Source: Bacteroidota bacterium
GTDB lineage: Bacteria > Bacteroidota > Bacteroidia > Chitinophagales > Chitinophagaceae
DNA: 11,376 bases
Assembly: GCA_947460795.1 (NCBI GenBank)
Contig: CANHJA010000058.1
Location: 1-11,376, forward strand
Reading direction: 5' to 3'
The notes beneath the pieces are model-generated. The model was not told the origin of the DNA. It did no database searches and worked only from the letters and a program-made list of their open reading frames with translations. The translations under genes were made by a program, and so were the position numbers. Positions 6,743 through 11,376 of the stretch are shown one piece after another; position 1 is the first letter of the stretch; each line of letters begins with the position of its first letter.

Positions 6743-7771
6743 TTAAATAACTCCTTTAAATTGTGCTAAAAAACGAACGTCATTTTCCGATAATATTCGA
6801 ATATCCTTAATTCCATATTGCATCATCGTTGTTCTTTCTACTCCCATTCCAAAGGCAAATCCATTGTATTTTTCAGGATCAATGCCGCAATTAGTGAGTA
6901 CATTCGGATGCACCATACCGCACCCTAAAATTTCTACCCAACCTGTTTGTTTGCATACATTGCAGCCCTTACTGTCACAAATAAAACAGCTTACATCCAT
7001 TTCGGCACTAGGCTCTGTAAATGGAAAATAAGATGGGCGAAAACGAACTTGCACATCCCCTCCAAACATTTCTTTTACAAAATGATAGAGTGTTTGTTTT
7101 AAATCTGCAAAGGAAACATGTTCATCAATATAAAGTCCTTCAATTTGATGAAAAAAACAATGTGCACGAGCTGATATTGTTTCATTTCGATAAACCCTAC
7201 CTGGAAAAATTTGCCGAAGAGGTAACTTACCTTCTTTCATAGCCCGAACTTGAACACTGCTTGTATGTGTTCTCAATAACCAATCGGGATCTTTTGAAAT
7301 ATAAAAAGTGTCCTGCATATCTCTTGCAGGATGGTTTTCTGGTAAGTTTAACGCATTGAAATTATGCCAATCATCTTCAATTTCAGGCCCTTCAGCAACA
7401 CTAAATCCTATTTTTTCAAAAATAGAAATCATTTTATTCATTGTCAATTGAATAGGATGTCGAGCGCCTAATTCAGCAGGATATGATGGAAGAGAAAAAT
7501 CAACGGAAGATGTTTGTTCATTACTTTCTGTAGTTGAATCTTTAAATTCATTGTATTTTGTTTCGGCAAAAACTTTGAATTCATTCATTTTTAACCCAAA
7601 ATCTTTCTTCAATTCAGAAGAAACATTTTTCATTTCACCCATTAATTCTTTTACCAAACCTTTGGTACCTAAAAAACGAATTCGGTATTTTTCTAAATCT
7701 TCTTGATTTTGAATCGCTGCTTCACGAATTTCGTTTTTAAGCACTTCAATTTTATCCAATATATGTTGCAT
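6743..7771 (-). CDS. pheS: Phenylalanine--tRNA ligase alpha subunit
   Basis: The alpha chain of the alpha2beta2 enzyme charges tRNA-Phe with phenylalanine and carries the class II catalytic core. The 342-residue length is normal. Residues 1-80 form the charged N-terminal coiled coil that contacts tRNA. The ARHPIQLTMNKM region (103-114) begins motif 1; motif 2 is GRVYRNETISARAHCFFHQIEG (191-212); FPFTEPSAE (249-257) lines the phenylalanine pocket; motif 3 is GFAFGMGVERTTMM (304-317). C262, C265, C270 and C273 form the small knuckle seen in many bacterial PheS proteins. pheT is not adjacent, which is usual for Bacteroidota. The ATG at 7771 lies only 4 nt after a perfect TATATTTG box, so the mRNA is probably leaderless. 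The preceding same-strand gene ends 39 nt upstream. Confidence 0.97.
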   Translation of the reverse strand: MQHILDKIEVLKNEIREAAIQNQEDLEKYRIRFLGTKGLVKELMGEMKNVSSELKKDFGLKMNEFKVFAETKYNEFKDSTTESNEQTSSVDFSLPSYPAELGARHPIQLTMNKMISIFEKIGFSVAEGPEIEDDWHNFNALNLPENHPARDMQDTFYISKDPDWLLRTHTSSVQVRAMKEGKLPLRQIFPGRVYRNETISARAHCFFHQIEGLYIDEHVSFADLKQTLYHFVKEMFGGDVQVRFRPSYFPFTEPSAEMDVSCFICDSKGCNVCKQTGWVEILGCGMVHPNVLTNCGIDPEKYNGFAFGMGVERTTMMQYGIKDIRILSENDVRFLAQFKGVI

Positions 7772-7775
7772 TCAG

Positions 7776-7783
7776 CAAATATA
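7776..7783 (-). promoter_or_regulatory. -7 promoter element of pheS, 4 nt before the start codon
   Basis: On the minus strand the sequence is TATATTTG-CTGA-ATG. The box is a perfect TAnnTTTG, and the transcript would begin at or within a base or two of the ATG. No TTG-type -33 box is evident about 20 nt upstream. The same 4-nt spacing occurs at 8126-8133. Confidence 0.65.
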
Positions 7784-7810
7784 ATTCAGTACGTTGAAAA
7801 AAAGGTAAGA

Positions 7811-8035
7811 TTAGAATTTTGTTCCTCTATAATTAATATCGGAATCGTAAGCTTCTTTATTTTTCTTATTTTTTTGAGGAGGATAAATTGGTTTCGCCAA
7901 ATTGATAAAAAAAGACAGCGAAGCACCTAGGCTTAAAAGGGTGATTTGTATGAAATATTTTTTTTCTAAATTAAGGTATAAAATGCCGATGATGCATAAT
8001 GAGAATAGGATTGTTGTTAGAATTTTGGTCTTCAT
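7811..8035 (-). CDS. Small two-helix membrane protein of unknown function
   Basis: This 74-residue protein starts at ATG 8035. Two hydrophobic helices (about 4-22 and 28-47) are followed by a hydrophilic Lys/Pro/Asn-rich tail from residue 48 (AKPIYPPQKNKKNKE...). The positive residues between and after the helices suggest a hairpin with one short loop. There is no recognisable domain. It lies 39 nt upstream of pheS on the same strand and has a -7 box of its own upstream (8070-8077). It could be co-transcribed into pheS, although pheS also has a promoter-like box in the gap. The hydrophobic pattern and promoter support a real gene; a homology search would settle it. Confidence 0.62.
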   Translation of the reverse strand: MKTKILTTILFSLCIIGILYLNLEKKYFIQITLLSLGASLSFFINLAKPIYPPQKNKKNKEAYDSDINYRGTKF

Positions 8036-8069
8036 GTATAAAATTGATCTCTAGATATATAAGTTAGCG

Positions 8070-8077
8070 CAAAACTA
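8070..8077 (-). promoter_or_regulatory. -7 promoter element for the 74-aa membrane protein gene
   Basis: Read on the minus strand this is TAGTTTTG, a match to TAnnTTTG, ending 34 nt before the ATG at 8035. It overlaps one arm of a short inverted repeat (ACTAAT 8074-8079, ATTAGT 8085-8090), which could be an operator or chance. Confidence 0.42.
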
Positions 8078-8125
8078 ATAAAAAATTAGTACAAAAATCA
8101 TGCTAGATAGTAAAATTTATAAATT

Positions 8126-8133
8126 TATATTTG
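8126..8133 (+). promoter_or_regulatory. -7 promoter element of the DUF502 gene, 4 nt before the start codon
   Basis: The sequence TATATTTG-CTGT-ATG puts a perfect -7 box 4 nt before the start, predicting a leaderless mRNA. The 15 bases from the box through the start codon differ from those of pheS at one position. No -33 TTG was found at 19-21 nt upstream. Confidence 0.65.
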
Positions 8134-8137
8134 CTGT

Positions 8138-8737
8138 ATGCGAAAAATAGCAGCCCTTTTTTTACGATATTTTCTTCAAGGTTTAATTATCATTTCTCCA
8201 ATTGCTATTACAGCTTGGGCTGCTTATTCTATTTTTGATTTTATTGATACTAAAATACCATCCATGCCAAGGGGTGTAGGTTTTGTAATTATCATTTCTT
8301 CTTTGATAGTGATTGGATGGTTGGGAAGTACTTTTCTTATCTGGAAATTATTAATCAATTTTTTTGACAGCATTTTAGAGCGCACGCCTTTTTTAAAATT
8401 TATTTATACGTCTGTAAAAGATGTGGTTGAAAGTTTTATGGGAGATAAAAAGAAATTTACTAAACCTGTTTTAGTTAAAGTTCGAACCAACCCTGAAATT
8501 TTTCAAATTGGTTTTATTACTCAAAAGGATTTGTCGAAATTAAATCTAGCAGGAAAAGTAGCTGTTTACTTACCTCATTCCTATGCAGTCAGTGGTTTTT
8601 TATTTATTGTAGATATTGAAAATATTCAACCCCTAGATATCAATCCTACTGATGCTATGAAAATGGCTGTGAGTGGTGGTGTTGCTGGTTTAGATATGGT
8701 TGAAAATACTCCAAATGATAAACATACTAAAAACTAG
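8138..8737 (+). CDS. DUF502 family membrane protein
   Basis: This 199-residue protein belongs to the DUF502 family (PF04367). A short basic N terminus leads into a first membrane helix (about 10-33, containing GLIIISPIAITAW) and a second at 47-70 (VGFVIIISSLIVIGWLGSTF). The family's conserved sequence follows: ERTPFLKFIYTSVKDVVESF (81-100), then a soluble beta-rich part with VLVKV, IGFITQ, VAVYLPHSYAVSGFLFIV and a Gly-rich MAVSGGVAGLD near the end. The function of DUF502 is unknown; the topology suggests two helices and a soluble C-terminal domain. The ATG at 8138 directly follows a -7 box. Its 3' end overlaps the ruvX gene on the other strand by 11 nt. Confidence 0.93.
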   Translation: MRKIAALFLRYFLQGLIIISPIAITAWAAYSIFDFIDTKIPSMPRGVGFVIIISSLIVIGWLGSTFLIWKLLINFFDSILERTPFLKFIYTSVKDVVESFMGDKKKFTKPVLVKVRTNPEIFQIGFITQKDLSKLNLAGKVAVYLPHSYAVSGFLFIVDIENIQPLDINPTDAMKMAVSGGVAGLDMVENTPNDKHTKN

Positions 8738-9137
8738 ACATATACCCTTGTAGGATAATGGTTGCGCTAATTTCGTCAATCATTGCTTTATTTTGTCTGT
8801 CTTTTTTTTTCATTCCACTGTCTATCATAGTTTGAAATGCCATTTTAGAAGTGAAACGTTCATCTACAATTTTAATTGGCACAGATGGAATTTCTCTTTT
8901 AAACGCTTCAATAAATTTTTCAACTAATGGGGTTGCATCAGTAGCCTCGTTGCGCAATGTTTTTGGCATGCCTATTAAAACTAATTCTACATTTTCTTCC
9001 GTAAAATATTTTTTTAAAAACTGCATTAATTTACCTGTTTCAATGGTGGTTAAACCACTGGCAATAATTTGCATTGGATCTGAAACAGCAATGCCTGTTC
9101 GCTTTAATCCATAATCAATCGCTAATAATCTAGGCAT
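8727..9137 (-). CDS. ruvX: Putative pre-16S rRNA nuclease / Holliday junction resolvase-like RuvX (YqgF)
   Basis: This 136-residue protein has the RNase H-like fold of the YqgF family. Acidic active-site residues are visible: D8 in LLAIDYGLKRTGIAVSD, E93 in IVDERFTS, and D121 in KAMIDEISATIILQGY. LVLIGMPKTLRNE (53-64) is the family's central strand and loop. In E. coli YqgF is essential and matures the 5' end of 16S rRNA; a Holliday-junction role has also been proposed. The start at ATG 9137 gives the typical N terminus. Its neighbours are unrelated: a DUF502 gene converging and overlapping by 11 nt, and a small lipoprotein gene diverging across only 40 nt. TTTATTTG on the minus strand (9167-9160) is a one-mismatch -7 box for it. 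Confidence 0.94.
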   Translation of the reverse strand: MPRLLAIDYGLKRTGIAVSDPMQIIASGLTTIETGKLMQFLKKYFTEENVELVLIGMPKTLRNEATDATPLVEKFIEAFKREIPSVPIKIVDERFTSKMAFQTMIDSGMKKKDRQNKAMIDEISATIILQGYMSSF

Positions 9138-9177
9138 TTTTTAAAAAATCTTTATATTGCAAATAAATAAATAATTT

Positions 9178-9519
9178 ATGAATAAGCTATTTTTAATTTT
9201 TATATCGATCATTTTATTATTTACTAACTGTACAAGATACACAGAAGATAAATCAACAATTCCTGAAGCCATTCAAGAAAAAATTAAAAAATTTAAACGA
9301 AACGCCTGTGTAAAAGCAGAAGTGAATAGATGTACAATTAATAATAAGGTAGTTTTTGTATTCGATAATGGATGTGCAACTGCTGATAATGCATCTCAAG
9401 TATATGATGAAAAAGGAAATGACTTTTGTACTATAGGAGGCATTTCTGGGAATTTAATTTGTGATGGGATAAGAGTGGATACTGGATTGAAAAACAGTGT
9501 AGTAATTTGGAAAAGATAG
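9178..9519 (+). CDS. Small cysteine-rich predicted lipoprotein
   Basis: This 113-residue protein has a signal sequence: Lys at position 3, a hydrophobic core (residues 4-15), then FTNC with Cys18 as the likely lipidated residue. The lipobox is loose (Asn at -1), which Bacteroidota often tolerate. The mature part holds five further cysteines (C44, C52, C66, C84, C95), suggesting disulfides in the periplasm or outside the cell. The arrangement 'ACVKAEVNRC...VVFVFDNGC...VYDEKGNDFCTIGGISG' resembles the small DUF6970-type lipoproteins of Bacteroidota, where a CC-rich loop precedes an 'vYd..Gn..C.p.GG.tG' segment; this is from memory and tentative. No partner gene is evident: it diverges from ruvX by 40 nt and converges on the prenyltransferase gene with a 3-nt gap. 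Confidence 0.75.
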   Translation: MNKLFLIFISIILLFTNCTRYTEDKSTIPEAIQEKIKKFKRNACVKAEVNRCTINNKVVFVFDNGCATADNASQVYDEKGNDFCTIGGISGNLICDGIRVDTGLKNSVVIWKR

Positions 9520-9522
9520 CCT

Positions 9523-10392
9523 TTATTGCATAAACAAGGCAACAATCACAAAGATAGCAAATACAACACTAGCAATGCCATTGGTGGTAGCAAATGCCAT
9601 ATTTACTTTACTAATGTCGTTAGGTTTTACTAAAGTATGTTGATATATTAATAAACCAATGAATAGCAAAGCGCCCATCCAATACATAAAATTAAAAGTT
9701 CCGATATAACCAATTGCTAAAACAATAATTGCTGTAATTAAATGCAATAAAATCGAGACTAGCAGTGCATTTTTTCGACCTAATAATGTAGGTATCGAAT
9801 TTAATTTGTGTTCCTTATCAAAATCTTCATCTTGTAAAGCATATAATATATCAAAACCACTTACCCATGTCAAAACTACCAATGAAAATAGGATCGGCAA
9901 CAAATCAAAAAAGCCCGTAACCGCTAAATAAGCACCAATGGGTGCAAGCGATAATCCCACACCTAAAACTACATGACAGAGTGCAGTAAAGCGCTTGGTG
10001 TAACTGTAAAATAAAATTGTAAATAATGCTACCGGTGATAAATAAAAACAAATTTTATTAATAAAAAATGTAGTTGCAGTGAATAATACACCATTTATAA
10101 TTACAAAAAGCAATGCATTTTCTTTTTTTATGATGCCTGCTGGTATTTCTCTAACAGCAGTTCTTGGATTTAGTTTATCAAATTTTTCATCGATGTAGCG
10201 ATTAAAAGCCATCGCTGCACTTCGTGCAAATACCATGCATAAGATGATTGCAACTAATATCTTCCAATCAAACTCTTTATTTTCATAAACCACTGCCAAA
10301 AAAAAGCCTATCAATGCAAACGGCATAGCAAAAATGGTATGGCTAAATTTTACTAGCGATAAATAGTTTGAAAAAGATTTGAATAATTTCAC
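9523..10392 (-). CDS. UbiA-family polyprenyltransferase (UbiA/MqnP type)
   Basis: This 289-residue integral membrane enzyme joins a polyprenyl chain to an aromatic ring in quinone synthesis. The first Asp-rich motif is NRYIDEKFD (N64, D68, D72) and the second is DILYALQDEDFDKE (D181, D188, D192); both bind Mg-diphosphate. Eight or so hydrophobic helices follow the UbiA pattern. The opening FSHTIFAMPFALIGF (16-30) and YTKRFTALCH (131-140) are typical of the 4-hydroxybenzoate transferase-like branch. In menaquinone-using Bacteroidota this branch is often MqnP of the futalosine route, so I leave the symbol empty. The start is GTG 10392: no ATG lies upstream in frame near it, and the next Met is residue 23, inside the first helix. 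A -33/-7 pair sits immediately upstream. The stop is 3 nt from that of the facing lipoprotein gene. Confidence 0.92.
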   Translation of the reverse strand: MKLFKSFSNYLSLVKFSHTIFAMPFALIGFFLAVVYENKEFDWKILVAIILCMVFARSAAMAFNRYIDEKFDKLNPRTAVREIPAGIIKKENALLFVIINGVLFTATTFFINKICFYLSPVALFTILFYSYTKRFTALCHVVLGVGLSLAPIGAYLAVTGFFDLLPILFSLVVLTWVSGFDILYALQDEDFDKEHKLNSIPTLLGRKNALLVSILLHLITAIIVLAIGYIGTFNFMYWMGALLFIGLLIYQHTLVKPNDISKVNMAFATTNGIASVVFAIFVIVALFMQ

Positions 10393-10396
10393 TTTA

Positions 10397-10428
10397 CAAA
10401 GATTGAACGCTTTTAGGAAATATTCAAA
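10397..10428 (-). promoter_or_regulatory. Promoter of the prenyltransferase gene, -33 TTTG and -7 box
   Basis: On the minus strand TTTG (10428-10425) is followed after 20 nt by AATCTTTG (10404-10397), one mismatch from TAnnTTTG. The -7 box ends 4 nt before the GTG at 10392, which supports the GTG start and predicts a leaderless transcript. Confidence 0.55.
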
Positions 10429-10465
10429 TTTAAAAATTAAAGTTTATGAATTGAACTATTATTCA

Positions 10466-10496
10466 TTGCCACATCAACAAATCAATATTATATTTG
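10466..10496 (+). promoter_or_regulatory. Promoter of dnaX, -33 TTG and -7 TATATTTG
   Basis: TTG at 10466-10468 is followed after 20 nt by a perfect TATATTTG at 10489-10496. The box ends 8 nt before the ATG at 10505, giving a predicted leader of about 4-5 nt. This is the most complete promoter in the window. Confidence 0.7.
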
Positions 10497-10504
10497 CATT
10501 CTTC

Positions 10505-11376
10505 ATGGCAGAAAATTATGTAGTATCGGCAATTAAGTATCGTCCCCAGCACTTTAATACAGTGGTTGGGCAGTCGCATATTACAACTACATTAAAAAAT
10601 GCAATCAAAACAGACCAGTTAGCACATTCATTTTTATTTTGTGGACCAAGAGGCGTAGGTAAAACAACTTGTGCTCGGATATTAGCAAAAACCATTAACT
10701 GTACCAACAGAACAGAAGATGCAGAAGCTTGTGATGTTTGCCCATCTTGTAATTCATTTAAAGAGAATACTTCATTTAATGTACACGAATTAGATGCTGC
10801 TTCTAACAATTCTGTAGATGACATTCGTGAATTAATTGAACAAGTTCGTTTTGCACCACAAGGTGGTAGTAAATACAAAGTGTATATTATTGATGAGGTT
10901 CATATGTTGAGTAGTGCCGCTTTCAATGCTTTTTTGAAAACATTAGAGGAGCCACCATCATATGCAATATTTATTTTAGCCACTACAGAGAAGCATAAAA
11001 TTTTACCAACGATTTTATCTCGTTGTCAAATATTTGATTTTAATCGAATAACCTCAAAAGATACCGTTGAGCATTTGCAAGAAATTTGTGTAAAAGAAAA
11101 CATCGAATCTGAAAAAGATGCCTTGCATTTAATTGCACAAAAAAGCGAAGGTTGTATGCGGGATGCATTGTCTATTATGGACAAAATTGCTAGCTTTAGT
11201 AATGATAAAATTACCTATACATCAACGGTTGAAAATTTAAATATTTTAGATTACGATTATTATTTCAAACTGATTGAATCGCTCATGATGCAAGACATGG
11301 TGAGTGTGATGTTGTTGTTTGATGAAATTAATAACAAAGGATTTGAAGGCGATATGTTTTTAAATGGTTTGACAGA
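10505..11376 (+). CDS. dnaX: DNA polymerase III gamma/tau subunit, N-terminal part
   Basis: The gene runs off the window; 290 codons are present. It encodes the clamp-loader ATPase of the replicative polymerase. Visible motifs are the N-terminal YRPQHFNTVVGQ (12-23), Walker A GPRGVGKT (47-54), a zinc knuckle of C66, C76, C79 and C82, the conserved ELDAASNNSVDDIRE (95-109), Walker B IIDEVHML (128-135), the LKTLEEPP segment (144-151), sensor 1 ATTE (159-162) and the arginine finger SRC (172-174, R173). EGCMRDALSIMDK (215-227) is the sensor 2 region. The stretch after about residue 240 begins the collar domain. ATG 10505 gives the usual short N terminus. The C-terminal tau region, if any, lies outside, so gamma versus tau cannot be judged. 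Confidence 0.97.
   Translation, partial: MAENYVVSAIKYRPQHFNTVVGQSHITTTLKNAIKTDQLAHSFLFCGPRGVGKTTCARILAKTINCTNRTEDAEACDVCPSCNSFKENTSFNVHELDAASNNSVDDIRELIEQVRFAPQGGSKYKVYIIDEVHMLSSAAFNAFLKTLEEPPSYAIFILATTEKHKILPTILSRCQIFDFNRITSKDTVEHLQEICVKENIESEKDALHLIAQKSEGCMRDALSIMDKIASFSNDKITYTSTVENLNILDYDYYFKLIESLMMQDMVSVMLLFDEINNKGFEGDMFLNGLT

Noticed and set aside
7703..7930. 75-codon plus-strand frame over the pheS start and the 74-aa gene
   Set aside because: It covers the pheS 5' end and the promoter box on the opposite strand, and its translation shows no coherent domain.
8074..8090. ACTAAT-N5-ATTAGT inverted repeat in the divergent gap before the DUF502 gene
   Set aside because: Only 6-bp arms in very AT-rich DNA; it could be an operator but there is no second copy to support it.
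8851..9114. 87-codon plus-strand frame antisense to ruvX
   Set aside because: It is a shadow of the conserved RuvX frame.
9161..9172. Three tandem AAAT units upstream of the lipoprotein gene
   Set aside because: Too short to call a phase-variable repeat and expected in AT-rich intergenic DNA.
10516..10878. 120-codon frame antisense to dnaX
   Set aside because: It mirrors the highly conserved ATPase core of dnaX; the composition is odd and no motif is present.
1..11376. Search for mobile elements, CRISPR, tRNA, toxin-antitoxin or defence genes
   Set aside because: No transposase, integrase, repeat-spacer array, tRNA-like fold or known defence domain was recognised on either strand; the window reads as ordinary chromosome.

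Overview
The window comes from an AT-rich member of the Bacteroidota. Evidence is the repeated TAnnTTTG element just upstream of starts (the -7 box of this phylum), the lack of Shine-Dalgarno sequences, and gene types such as a BlaR1-like M56 peptidase, a membrane protein paired with a HTH_34 regulator, a DUF502 protein and a UbiA-type prenyltransferase. A Chitinophagales-like genome is a reasonable guess, but the sequence alone does not prove it. The content is mostly chromosomal housekeeping. I see no phage, transposon, CRISPR, tRNA or rRNA, and no defence system.

Layout: 1-398 is the 3' end of a TPR-repeat gene, followed by a TTG-started M56 metallopeptidase (453-1307) that lacks the usual sensor domain and BlaI partner. 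After a 167-nt gap holding a promoter, a tight operon encodes histidine ammonia-lyase, a lone FeoA protein and an alpha/beta hydrolase (1475-3876). A YkgJ-type cysteine-cluster gene (3880-4395, minus) faces it. Divergent from that gene are a six-helix membrane protein and a winged-helix regulator (4473-5442). The minus strand then carries an NAD-dependent epimerase-like gene, a 65-aa protein with its own strong terminator, pheS, and a 74-aa membrane protein (5439-8035). Next come DUF502 (8138-8737, plus), ruvX (8727-9137, minus), a small lipoprotein (9178-9519, plus), a ubiA/mqnP-type prenyltransferase (9523-10392, minus) and the first 290 codons of dnaX (10505 to the window end).

Functional links are weak beyond the operons. 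dnaX, ruvX and pheS serve replication, recombination/rRNA processing and translation; the prenyltransferase serves quinone synthesis; the lyase starts histidine breakdown, although no other hut gene is present.

The most distinctive feature is transcriptional. Perfect or near-perfect -7 boxes end only 4 nt before the start codons of DUF502, pheS and the prenyltransferase, and 8 nt before dnaX, which predicts leaderless or nearly leaderless mRNAs. In addition, all four tail-to-tail gene pairs overlap or lie 3 nt apart, leaving no room for intrinsic terminators, whereas the one clear terminator lies between two same-strand genes.
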